Notes under the pieces: model-generated | Databases searched by the model: none | What the model was told of the DNA's origin: nothing | What the model saw: the letters and a program-made list of their open reading frames with translations, nothing else | Part shown: positions 56,354-64,000 of the stretch, piece by piece | Position numbering within the stretch: the first letter of the stretch is position 1 | Layout: each line of letters starts with the position of its first letter | Assembly (NCBI RefSeq): GCF_001038505.1 | Contig: NZ_LDPY01000001.1 | Location: forward strand, 310,001-374,000 | Source: Puniceibacterium sp. IMCC21224 | GTDB taxonomy: Bacteria > Pseudomonadota > Alphaproteobacteria > Rhodobacterales > Rhodobacteraceae | DNA: 64,000 nt | Direction of reading: 5' to 3' | Position numbers and translations under genes: made by a program

Positions 56354-56920
56354 ATGCGCTATCAGATCACAGGTAAGCAAATCGATATCGGCGAAGCGTT
56401 GCAGACTCATGTGCAAAGTCAGCTAAGTGACGTGATTGGCAAATATGCCGGCCGCCCGACAGACGCCATGGTGATCTTTTCCAAGAGCGCACACGAATTC
56501 GTCTGCGAGGCGACGGTGCATCTGTCAACCGGGCTGACGGCCACAGCCAAGGCGCACGCGACTGAGATTTATGCTGCCTTTGATAGCTGTGGCGAGAAGA
56601 TGGACAAGCAGCTCAGGCGGTATAAGAGGCGGCTCAAGGATCATCACCGCGACCGAACGGAACCCGTTGAACTCTTTGGTGCGTCCTCGTATATCCTCGC
56701 CTCTGAAGAGGACTATGCCGAGACGGCCGAGCCGGAGACACTGCAGCCGATCATTGTGGCGGAAATGCAGACCAAGATTCCGTCGCTGTCGGTTGGCGAG
56801 GCCGTGATGCAGATGGAACTTGCCGGGGCACCCGTGTTGGTGTTCCGCAATGAGAAAAAGGACGGGGTCAACGTGGTCTACCGCCGCGATGACGGCAACA
56901 TCGGCTGGATTGAACCATAA
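56354..56920 (+). CDS. hpf: Ribosome hibernation promoting factor, long form
   Basis: 188 aa from ATG 56354. The N-terminal domain (YQITGKQIDIGEALQTHVQSQL) has the beta-alpha-beta-beta-beta-alpha fold with a basic helix (MDKQLRRYKRRLKDHHRD). The C-terminal dimerisation domain ends in LVFRNEKKDGVNVVYRRDDGNIGWIEP. Long HPF alone dimerises 70S ribosomes to 100S in stationary phase. It is followed by ptsN. Confidence 0.95.
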   Translation: MRYQITGKQIDIGEALQTHVQSQLSDVIGKYAGRPTDAMVIFSKSAHEFVCEATVHLSTGLTATAKAHATEIYAAFDSCGEKMDKQLRRYKRRLKDHHRDRTEPVELFGASSYILASEEDYAETAEPETLQPIIVAEMQTKIPSLSVGEAVMQMELAGAPVLVFRNEKKDGVNVVYRRDDGNIGWIEP

Positions 56921-56983
56921 TCCGGCACCGCAGCAGTCAAGTCGGGACCCCCGGACCGCAAGCCAGAAAATGAGCAGTACAGC

Positions 56984-57448
56984 ATGAAATTTGTCAACCT
57001 GATCAAACCCTCGGCGATCAAGGTCCTGAGCGCGACGTCGAGTAAGAAACGGTTGATGCATGACGTCGCGGATCTGGCGCAAGCGGCCTATGGGATTCCG
57101 GCTGGACGCGCCGTCGAGGCGCTGATGGATCGGGAAAGCCTGGGACCAACGGGCGTGGGGCATGGCGTTGCCTTGCCCCACGCCCGTATCAGCGATCTGG
57201 ACGAGGTGTCCGGCGTGTTCATCCTGCTGGAAAAACCGATCGATTTCGAAGCGGTGGACCGGCAGCCGGTGGACGTCATCTTTGGTCTATTCGCGCCCGA
57301 GGATGCCGGGGTTGAACACCTCAAGGCGCTGGCTCTGGTGTCGCGTACCCTGCGCGACGACAGCGTTTGTGCCAAGTTGCGGGCAAACCGCGATCCCGGC
57401 ACGTTATACACCATCCTGACCGAAGCGCATTCGGTACGGGCTGCGTAA
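56984..57448 (+). CDS. ptsN: PtsN, EIIA-Ntr phosphocarrier
   Basis: 154 aa. The phosphorylatable His is in GVGHGVALPHARISDLDEVSG. DRESLGPTGVG and PVDVIFGLFAPEDAG are typical. It is the regulatory PTS component that affects nitrogen, potassium and stress responses. It is conserved after hpf in alphaproteobacteria; here rpoN is missing from the block. A convergent sulfotransferase gene ends 62 bases later. Confidence 0.95.
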   Translation: MKFVNLIKPSAIKVLSATSSKKRLMHDVADLAQAAYGIPAGRAVEALMDRESLGPTGVGHGVALPHARISDLDEVSGVFILLEKPIDFEAVDRQPVDVIFGLFAPEDAGVEHLKALALVSRTLRDDSVCAKLRANRDPGTLYTILTEAHSVRAA

Positions 57449-57510
57449 GGCACGAAACAAGATTACACAGGACTCTGGGTGACCAGGGCCTTTCTTTGCT
57501 GCCGGTTGGT

Positions 57511-58941
57511 TTAGTCCCAGTCGGGAAATCCGAACATTACATAGTCGCGTTGATACGCCTCGCGGGCGAGCTGTTCGATATCGTCGTCATAGATCTCGGC
57601 CAGCGAATATGGCGCGAGCGTTGGCAACGGTTCGGGATCGGGCGGGGCTGGATGGCCGACCTGCATCGCCAGTGCGGGCAGGTAGTTGGCCATTTCACCC
57701 TCGCGTACAATCATGTCCGGCAGGGTGAATTCCGCCATGCCGGACAGAATTTGCGCCTGACTGGCCCAATGTGCATCCACCCGTACCGCCGTCTGTCCCG
57801 CCAGATTCGCCTTGAGAAATGCAAGCCACGCCGTAAAGGCGTTGCGATGCGCCGACAGGTCGTAATCGGGGCCGGGTTCCTGTTCGGGGATGGGCAGATT
57901 GTGGGCGCGGTGCAGAGTCTTGCGGATCTGGGAATAGCTGCCCGGCCCTGTGGTCAGGATCTTGCTGCAAAAGGCGTCATGCGCCCGTGCGACCGGGTGG
58001 CGCAGCACGGTGAAACTGCGATGCCCATCATGGGTGCGCTTCCACTGGCGCAGGCTTTTCTGAGTGAAATCGGACAGCAGGTCGCCCTCATCCACGGTGT
58101 CGAGCGCGGCCAGCCAGCGACGTATCGCGAGCTCGGGTCCCGATCTGATCGGCATGTACAATAGTCCAGTCTGAGCTGCCGCCACATAGGTCGGTACAAC
58201 CGCCCCCCGGCGCGGTTCGAAATTAGGCGTCCGGTTTAGGTTAAATCGGTCGAGCCGGGACAGAGCCGCCTCCATCTGCGGGAAATTCTCGACTTTTTCC
58301 GACACCGGTTCTGGGTTCTGGCGTTTCAGCGCTGTGTTCAGGCTGCCCAGTTGCGCGGACACGCCCAGCCACCGGGCAAGCCCGTTCATCACAGCGACGT
58401 CCTGAAGATCCTCATACGCCACATAGAACGCCGTCTGCCCGCTGGTTTGTAGCGCCTTCATCAGCGTGACTTGAAACGTCTGAAGGTCGGCCAGATGTGC
58501 CTCGAACTCGGCCGGATCAAACGCAGCCTGGGCATCTTTGCGTCGTTTGACATTGGTCAGCTTCCACTGCCCGGTGGTTTGGGCGATTTTCCAGCTGACA
58601 TAGCTGTCCACGGGATTGCGGGTCAGAATAATCTTGGCGCAGCGCGGATCGTCGAGGATCTGCGGTAGCACACGCGGGTCGTGATCATGGAAATAGCGAA
58701 ACCCGCCCAGACCGCCGTGCGTCGCATGTGCGATCTGGCGCAGCAGGCGCGCGGGACTGGCGTTGCGTTCGTCTTCGGTAATGGTCAGGATTTCTGTGGA
58801 CTTTGGGTAGCCGATGAAATGGGGGTTAAACGCCTCACCGTGGCAGGTGATGCCGTCAAAGGCGTTCAGGTTCGCCTCAAGGAAATTCGACCCGGTTCGC
58901 ATCTCTGCGAACACTACAAAATAGTCGAATGTGTCTGACAT
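57511..58941 (-). CDS. Tandem-domain sulfotransferase-like protein
   Basis: 476 aa. The N-terminal half is a Stf0-type sulfotransferase: the PAPS 5'-phosphosulfate loop FAEMRTGSNFLEANL (residues 11-25) and the 3'-phosphate motif KIILTRNPVDSYVSW. The C-terminal half starts near residue 255 with GLLYMPIRSGPELAIRRWL and has FTVLRHPVARAHDAFCSKI, a second sulfotransferase-like layout whose first loop is degenerate. It sits beside polysaccharide glycosyltransferases and probably sulfates a surface glycan. The 6-base spacing to the upstream gene makes it the operon's last gene. Confidence 0.75.
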   Translation of the reverse strand: MSDTFDYFVVFAEMRTGSNFLEANLNAFDGITCHGEAFNPHFIGYPKSTEILTITEDERNASPARLLRQIAHATHGGLGGFRYFHDHDPRVLPQILDDPRCAKIILTRNPVDSYVSWKIAQTTGQWKLTNVKRRKDAQAAFDPAEFEAHLADLQTFQVTLMKALQTSGQTAFYVAYEDLQDVAVMNGLARWLGVSAQLGSLNTALKRQNPEPVSEKVENFPQMEAALSRLDRFNLNRTPNFEPRRGAVVPTYVAAAQTGLLYMPIRSGPELAIRRWLAALDTVDEGDLLSDFTQKSLRQWKRTHDGHRSFTVLRHPVARAHDAFCSKILTTGPGSYSQIRKTLHRAHNLPIPEQEPGPDYDLSAHRNAFTAWLAFLKANLAGQTAVRVDAHWASQAQILSGMAEFTLPDMIVREGEMANYLPALAMQVGHPAPPDPEPLPTLAPYSLAEIYDDDIEQLAREAYQRDYVMFGFPDWD

Positions 58942-58947
58942 GGGGGC

Positions 58948-60648
58948 CTACTTCTTGACCAGGTAAGGTTTACGAGCGGGCTGACCCGAATTGCGCGGGA
59001 CCGGGTCGACCGGGAAATCCCCCATGAGATAGGGGTGCATCCCCTGATTTTTGAGATTTTGCAGGAATTGGCCAAAGCCTGCAAGCTCCTCCATGCGCGG
59101 AGCCTCGGACAGACGCCGGGTGCCTGTTTGCCCGATCTCATCAATGATGACCTGCAATGGTTCCATCGGCGCTTCGATGAATTCGGCCATGGTCCAGATC
59201 CGTATTCGCGCCTTGACGTCGGCTGAGCGCAGGTCATCCAGCATCCTGTTCTCGATTTTTTGCAGCGCGGCGGCCTCTTTGCGGATGAGGGCGAAATCGG
59301 CGTCTGACTTGAACAATGGCACCGCCCAGGCACCCGTGATGACCGAGATCTGTGCATTCGGATCACGTGTGAGGAACCAGTTGATTTTGATGTTATCGCC
59401 GGGGCCAAACTGAAAACATTGGCGTTGGCCCCGCGTGTTCCAGATCAGATTGGTCAGAAACGCCTGCGGATTGGCATCGCGCAGGTTTGCATCGTCCGGC
59501 AGCGCACCGTTGATCACCGTTTGGCCGTCGGTAAATTCAGCGCGGTGCGGGCCAAAGAGATGTCCATGCACCTGCGCCCCGGTGGCCCGCGCGAGCCAGA
59601 GGTCAAAGTCCTGAAACAGCTCGGCAAAGCCCTGAAACACGGAATATTTGCTTGCCGTTACGCCGTTTTCCCAGCCGTAATTGGGATAGCGGCTGTGCAT
59701 GTACAGGCCCGCGCGCCCGCGTGTCCGTCGATCCACCGCGCGGGCAAAGATGCGGTCAATCTTGCCGGGGTTGGGCTCGGTTCTGTTCATGGCGCTGGTA
59801 GGGTCGGTCAGGAATGCGCTGTACAACCGTTCCGCGTGTGGCCAGATTTTGCGGGCAACAAAGCAGTCGCTTCGACGCAAAAGCTGCAGATGGTCGTCGT
59901 AAAAGATGTGCGGTTTGCCCTGAAAATCGAACTTGGACAGGGTCAGCGACCGGCTTTCGATATTGGTCGAATAGAGCCGCGCGAGCGTTTGAAAATAACT
60001 CTCGTCCGGGATCCAGACGTGGCGGAAATATCGGTCATACTTTTGGCGTTCGGGATCGTGCAGGATCGACGACAGGGTTTGCCGCGTCAGACACCACCAC
60101 TGGCTGCCCATATGCGGCGTGATTCCACGCGGGATACTGCGGCTGTAGCCCAACGCGCGCTGCCATTGAACAAATTTATCAAAGAGATAGCGTTGATTGC
60201 GCCATGAGAATGGGAACCGCAGGGTGAACCGTTCCTGATCCAGCCCGCCCACTGTCCAGGGGACGTCGGCGGTGGTCGCGCTTTCGATGAAGTCGGTACG
60301 TGGGCGCGCAGCAAGGTAGCCAATCAGTTCCTCGACCGGGCGCAGCGGCAGGCAGGACCCGGAGGTCAGATAGACGTGGCGCACCTGGTCAAACCGGGCC
60401 AGCATCAGTTCGCCTGCGTCCTGTGTCGCGGCGACCAGACCCCAGGTGCCCCAGTCGCAGCGGTGCCGACGGGAAAACAGGATTGTCGGCACGTTCGCAA
60501 CTGCGGCGACAAACCGGTCGTAGATGCCTTGTGAAACACTGGCGTCGACATGAATCACCACCGGACAGCCCGCGCGGGTCCAATGTCGCGCCACCTGTTC
60601 CGCCTGATCCAGAGCGGTATGGACCAGCATGATGATCCCGAGGCTCAT
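58948..60648 (-). CDS. Core-2/I-branching-type glycosyltransferase with C-terminal DUF5928-like region
   Basis: 566 aa from ATG 60648, which overlaps the upstream stop (ATGA). Residues 1-270 match GT14 beta-1,6-N-acetylglucosaminyltransferases: IIMLVHTALDQAEQVARHW, VYLTSGSCLPLRP, GSQWWCLTRQTL and WIPDESYFQTL. The remainder (SRYPNYGWENGVTASKYSVFQGF and onward) is the long roseobacter-type extension I recall as DUF5928. It likely adds a branch sugar to the glycan made by this cluster. Confidence 0.78.
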   Translation of the reverse strand: MSLGIIMLVHTALDQAEQVARHWTRAGCPVVIHVDASVSQGIYDRFVAAVANVPTILFSRRHRCDWGTWGLVAATQDAGELMLARFDQVRHVYLTSGSCLPLRPVEELIGYLAARPRTDFIESATTADVPWTVGGLDQERFTLRFPFSWRNQRYLFDKFVQWQRALGYSRSIPRGITPHMGSQWWCLTRQTLSSILHDPERQKYDRYFRHVWIPDESYFQTLARLYSTNIESRSLTLSKFDFQGKPHIFYDDHLQLLRRSDCFVARKIWPHAERLYSAFLTDPTSAMNRTEPNPGKIDRIFARAVDRRTRGRAGLYMHSRYPNYGWENGVTASKYSVFQGFAELFQDFDLWLARATGAQVHGHLFGPHRAEFTDGQTVINGALPDDANLRDANPQAFLTNLIWNTRGQRQCFQFGPGDNIKINWFLTRDPNAQISVITGAWAVPLFKSDADFALIRKEAAALQKIENRMLDDLRSADVKARIRIWTMAEFIEAPMEPLQVIIDEIGQTGTRRLSEAPRMEELAGFGQFLQNLKNQGMHPYLMGDFPVDPVPRNSGQPARKPYLVKK

Positions 60649-61655
60649 GCCCAGTTCCCCTTGGACATCAGGCCCAGGATTTCGAGTTGGCGCCAGTTGA
60701 TGTATCTTTCCGACCACTTGCACCAGAGGTCAGGATTTTCCTTTAGGCCGGCGGCATAGGCAAGGTATTCTTTAGACCCGGCATAGTGTTCCTTGCGCTC
60801 CAGCTCTTCCTGCGCCTTGACCGAGAAAGTGTCGAGGAATTTGGTGTGCAGCAACATTCCCGAAGCTTTTTCGCCACCCCATTCGTCATAAACCTGATTT
60901 AGCCCGCGCGGCAAAAGCTGATGGGTTGAACTGGCATAGGCGTATTTTCTGTCCCACTTCACCAGCGGTATCTTGTTCAACGCCGGTGCGCGTTCGGGCT
61001 GATCGGTGAAAAAGGCGCGGGCACGTGGGCCACCTTGAATCCAGAGGTTGCCGTACAAGGGGTTCTTTTTGATCGAGTAGTTACCGGAGTCAAACCACGA
61101 AGCAATTTCAATCGGGTTCTGGCCTGCCCGGTAGGGTTCCGCGTCCAACCGCCCCTTGGGGTACATATCCAGCAGCATCGCGCTGAACGATTTGATGGAC
61201 GAGGAATCGAGCCAATCGGTCAATGCGCGCAGCGGGCGCGTGTCGCAGAACGGGTATAGAAACAGTTCGTCCGGATCGACAACCAGGGTCCAGTGACCAT
61301 GGCCGTATTTCATCTGGAGCCAGTTCAGCCAATCCACCCCAAACCGTGACCGACGATAGCTGGCCCGGGTGGTCCAGATCGACACATCGTCCTGTTGAGC
61401 AAGGTAATCACGCGATCCATCGGTGCTGTCATTGTCGACAAAGAAGAAGTGATTGACACCCATATCCCGGTAATATTTCAGGAAATACGGCAGGCGCACG
61501 GCCTCATTGCGCTGAGTGGAAAAGACAAAAATGTCATCGGCCCGCAATTTTTCGGTGCGCAGGGCGACGGGATTGAGGTCACGCCGCTTGCGAAACGCAC
61601 GGATACGCCAGCGCTTTCGCTGGAGCCTCAGCCGGTATGACTGCCATGCGCCCAA
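60645..61655 (-). CDS. Glycosyltransferase family 2-like protein (GT92-like)
   Basis: 336 aa from TTG 61655, preceded by agaggga at good spacing. The motif FVFSTQRNEAVRLPYFLKYYRDMGVNHFFFVDNDSTDGS is the nucleotide-sugar region. VVDPDELFLYP carries the metal-binding DPD, and a basic N-terminus (RLRLQRKRWRIRAFRKRR) may touch the membrane. It is cotranscribed with the two genes downstream; the acceptor is unknown. Confidence 0.82.
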   Translation of the reverse strand: MGAWQSYRLRLQRKRWRIRAFRKRRDLNPVALRTEKLRADDIFVFSTQRNEAVRLPYFLKYYRDMGVNHFFFVDNDSTDGSRDYLAQQDDVSIWTTRASYRRSRFGVDWLNWLQMKYGHGHWTLVVDPDELFLYPFCDTRPLRALTDWLDSSSIKSFSAMLLDMYPKGRLDAEPYRAGQNPIEIASWFDSGNYSIKKNPLYGNLWIQGGPRARAFFTDQPERAPALNKIPLVKWDRKYAYASSTHQLLPRGLNQVYDEWGGEKASGMLLHTKFLDTFSVKAQEELERKEHYAGSKEYLAYAAGLKENPDLWCKWSERYINWRQLEILGLMSKGNWA

Positions 61656-61697
61656 ATTCGTCCCTCTGCACGGCCAGTGCTGCCGCTTTGGTGGCTA

Positions 61698-62849
61698 TCA
61701 GATCGACGTTAAGATGCGGTTGAAGTGCGTATCCCAGTCGGGCGGGGCAATGGGGTCGGGTGTCCGCGCGCCTGTTCGCCACATTTCCGTAAGTCGGTCA
61801 ATTGTCTGGGACCAAAGATAACCATCTGACACGTCTGCGTAAATGGGAATGTTCTCCAACACTTCGTGGTAGATATCCAAGTCGTTGCAGACGACCGGAA
61901 CCCCGAGTGCCGCAGCCTCGATCGGGGGCAGGCCATAGCCCTCGGCAAAACTGGGAAACAGCAACCCGGCACTGTGTTTAAGCAGCGCGAACACCGCATC
62001 GTCCTCGAGGTTCGCAATTTCGTGCACGCGGGGCAGACCCTGATCAAGTTGGGCGAATACAGCTTTATTCCGCCAGCCACGAGTCCCGAGAATGAGAAGG
62101 TGCGGCGCGTCCTCCCCCTTCATCTGCTGCCAGAGGTCGAGCAGGAGGGCGTGATTTTTGCGCGGCTCGATGGTGCCGAGGGTGACAAAATAGGGCGCGC
62201 TGTCCCAAGGACCGCTGGGGGCGATTCCGGGCGCGGGGTGCGGTACGCCTAGATGGGCGACAAGGCTTGGAGGGACGCGACCAGAGGATTTGCAATGGCG
62301 GATGACATCAGCCTCGGTCTGAGCAGAATTGCAGATCACCAGATCAGCGGCGCGGCTGACGCGTGCGATAAACGCGGAAAAGGCGGCGTGGGTTTCGGGC
62401 CGCTGGTATTGCGGCATGTCGAGGGGGATGGTGTCGTGGACCAGCACGGCGATGCGGTTGTCTGGCAGGCAGTTCACCGCCGCGATCACCCGATCCGACA
62501 GGTTGCTGTGCCCGGTGTTGAGATAGGTACAGCCCGGCGGCAGATGTCTGCGCAACATCCGTGACAGCCCCGGTGGCCATGTTCGGGTCAGGCACCAGCG
62601 CCGCAGATCGGCCTCGGCGTTTGGCCCCCAGCTGTTGTCCAGTACAGCGTCGCGCACACGGTCACAGCCAACCTGATCCAGAAGCATATAGCCCAGCCGG
62701 GTTCGCACCAGCGCAAACAGCGGCACAGAGTCGGCGACTAGATGTTTAAGATAGGCGAATTCGACCCGGTCGACCCCGGTCATCCGCCGCCCTGCACGGC
62801 GGAACAGCCGGGTCAGGTCCAGCAGACGTGCGCGCGGCTCACTTTTCAA
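61698..62849 (-). CDS. Glycosyltransferase family 1 (GT4 fold)
   Basis: About 383 aa. TTG 62849 is chosen because it overlaps the galE stop by 11 bases; TTG 62885 would overlap far more. The GT-B C-lobe is clear: YFVTLGTIEPRKNHALLLDL, LLILGTRGWRNKAV and PSFAEGYGLPPIEAAALGVPVVCND with the E-x7-E motif. The N-lobe includes GRRMTGVDRVEFAYL. It acts in surface polysaccharide assembly. Confidence 0.85.
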   Translation of the reverse strand: MKSEPRARLLDLTRLFRRAGRRMTGVDRVEFAYLKHLVADSVPLFALVRTRLGYMLLDQVGCDRVRDAVLDNSWGPNAEADLRRWCLTRTWPPGLSRMLRRHLPPGCTYLNTGHSNLSDRVIAAVNCLPDNRIAVLVHDTIPLDMPQYQRPETHAAFSAFIARVSRAADLVICNSAQTEADVIRHCKSSGRVPPSLVAHLGVPHPAPGIAPSGPWDSAPYFVTLGTIEPRKNHALLLDLWQQMKGEDAPHLLILGTRGWRNKAVFAQLDQGLPRVHEIANLEDDAVFALLKHSAGLLFPSFAEGYGLPPIEAAALGVPVVCNDLDIYHEVLENIPIYADVSDGYLWSQTIDRLTEMWRTGARTPDPIAPPDWDTHFNRILTSI

Positions 62850-63822
62850 AATGCCCCGTCTGATGCCAGCGCCAAGCGTCTGCAATCATTTGCTCAAGAG
62901 TCGAGCGTTGCGGTGTCCAGCCCAGTTCGTTGATCGCGCGGGACGAGCCTGAAACCAGCTTGGTACAATCGCCGGCTCTGCGCGGGCCCTCGCTGTACGG
63001 AACCTCGCGATTGGTGACGGCACGGCTGGCAACCATGACCTCGCGTACGGAAAACCCGCTGCCGGTGCCAAGGTTAAAGACCCGGCTGCCTTTGTTGCCC
63101 TCAAGCCAGCGCAGGCCCAGCACATGGGCGTCCACCAGATCGCAGACATGCACATAATCGCGGATGCAGGTGCCGTCGGGCGTGGCATAATCGGTGCCAT
63201 GGATGGTCAACGCGGGTCGCTTGCCTTGCAGTGCCTCTAGCATCACGGGGATCAGATGCGTCTCGGGCTGGTGATGTTCGCCAACTTCCGCATCCGGGTC
63301 GGCGCCCGCGACATTGAAGTAGCGAAAGATCACGTGGCGCAGGCCATACGCGGCCTCGAAATCGCGCAGGATATCTTCGATCGCGCGTTTTGATGCGCCG
63401 TAGGCATTGACGGGAAATTGTGCGCTGTTCTCGTCCAGCACGACATTGTCTTGCTCGCCATAGGTGGCGCAGGTCGAACTGAAGACAAAATTCAGGCAAC
63501 CGGCCTCGACTGCCGCCTCGATCAGGGTCAGCGACCCTTCGACATTGTTACGCCAGTAAAGGCCGGGTTTGGCCATCGCCTCGCCCACCTGGCTCAGTGC
63601 AGCAAAGTGCATCACGGCAACCGGTTTCCAGGTGGCAAATACCTGATCCAGCCGGACCCGGTCGGTCAGGTCGCCCTGCTCGAACGGGCCGAATTGCACC
63701 GCGTCCTGCCAGCCAGTGGACAGGTTGTCGTAAGTGACGGGCGTATAGCCCGCCCGCGCAAGCGCCTTGCACGCGTGCGCGCCAATGTAGCCGGCACCGC
63801 CGGTCACAAGGACATTTGCCAA
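62839..63822 (-). CDS. galE: UDP-glucose 4-epimerase
   Basis: 327 aa from TTG 63822, giving MANVLVTGGAGYIGAHACKA with the NAD-binding GxxGxxG. FSSTCATYG holds the catalytic Ser/Thr, and YGASKRAIE the Tyr-x3-Lys. IFRYFNVAGAD and DGTCIRDYVHVCDLVDAH are family marks. It interconverts UDP-glucose and UDP-galactose for the glycan genes downstream. It starts five bases after the galU stop. Confidence 0.94.
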   Translation of the reverse strand: MANVLVTGGAGYIGAHACKALARAGYTPVTYDNLSTGWQDAVQFGPFEQGDLTDRVRLDQVFATWKPVAVMHFAALSQVGEAMAKPGLYWRNNVEGSLTLIEAAVEAGCLNFVFSSTCATYGEQDNVVLDENSAQFPVNAYGASKRAIEDILRDFEAAYGLRHVIFRYFNVAGADPDAEVGEHHQPETHLIPVMLEALQGKRPALTIHGTDYATPDGTCIRDYVHVCDLVDAHVLGLRWLEGNKGSRVFNLGTGSGFSVREVMVASRAVTNREVPYSEGPRRAGDCTKLVSGSSRAINELGWTPQRSTLEQMIADAWRWHQTGHFEK

Positions 63823-63826
63823 GCGC

Positions 63827-64000
63827 TTATTCCGCCGCTTTTTCGAGCGCGACAAGCTCGTGCAGGTAGCGGCGCAGGTCATCCTTGAGTTCGTCCCGCG
63901 CCAAGCCAAAGGCAACTGTTGCCTGCAGGAAACCGGCCTTGGAGCCGCAATCGAACCGCTGACCACGGAATCGCAGGCCATACACGCCCTCTTTGCCGCC
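63827..64000 (-). CDS. galU: UTP-glucose-1-phosphate uridylyltransferase (C-terminal part only)
   Basis: Only the last 57 codons and the stop are inside the window. They read GGKEGVYGLRFRGQRFDCGS and then KAGFLQATVAFGLARDELKD, the characteristic GalU C-terminus. It makes UDP-glucose, the substrate of the adjacent galE. The stop is TAA at 63829-63827. Confidence 0.9.
   Translation of the reverse strand, partial: GGKEGVYGLRFRGQRFDCGSKAGFLQATVAFGLARDELKDDLRRYLHELVALEKAAE

Overview
The window looks like a chromosome segment of a methylotrophic member of the Rhodobacterales (Roseobacter type). Grounds: high GC outside one gap, the alphaproteobacterial orders hslV-hslU and lptC-lptA-lptB-hpf-ptsN, lysA next to a TIGR02302-type membrane protein, and a lanthanide-type methanol dehydrogenase paired with a serine cycle and glutathione-linked formaldehyde oxidation. 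The genus cannot be fixed from the sequence. No insertion sequence, prophage, CRISPR array, tRNA or rRNA was seen.

Region 1 (1-2.9 kb): hslU (cut by the window edge) and hslV behind a sigma-32-like promoter, then an aminoglycoside-phosphotransferase-fold kinase. Region 2 (2.9-19.7 kb): a methanol-oxidation island. It holds glutathione-dependent formaldehyde dehydrogenase, S-formylglutathione hydrolase, a cytochrome c, xoxF-xoxG-xoxJ, a CxxxCW rhodanese-like protein, two SoxYZ-like single-cysteine carriers, a zinc metallohydrolase, an MxaD-like protein, two YVTN beta-propellers, a LutA-like binding protein and a complete SsuABC/TauABC-type ABC transporter. Region 3 (19.7-25 kb): a serine-cycle operon on the minus strand, read sgaA-mcl-mtkA-mtkB-hprA. 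Region 4 (25-29.7 kb): an arsR/SRPBCC pair, an orphan LuxR-type regulator with a degenerate receiver domain, then fhs and folD.

Region 5 (29.8-44 kb): housekeeping and envelope genes (yaaA, recQ, yggT, a thioesterase-like gene, an MFS permease, mepA, a phytase-like esterase, yhhQ, a probable small RNA, arfB, a TIGR02302-type protein, lysA and a secreted tail-fibre-like protein). Region 6 (44-52 kb): a carboxylate uptake/catabolism cluster with a TctC-type binding protein divergent from iclR, amidohydrolase, a Ser-less alpha/beta hydrolase and a TctA-TctB fusion, followed by a VOC protein and an acyl-CoA hydratase. Region 7 (52-64 kb): a sugar transferase, an 850-base AT-rich gap, an RNase D-like gene, the Lpt export genes, hpf and ptsN, then a surface-polysaccharide cluster (sulfotransferase, three glycosyltransferases, galE, galU).

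Read together, methanol is oxidised in the periplasm by XoxF (electrons to XoxG). Formaldehyde is oxidised via glutathione to formate. Formate enters tetrahydrofolate carriers through Fhs and FolD and is assimilated through the serine cycle. No H4MPT pathway and no mxaF are present here. The less understood parts are the quinoprotein accessory proteins and the unassigned ABC transporter embedded among them.
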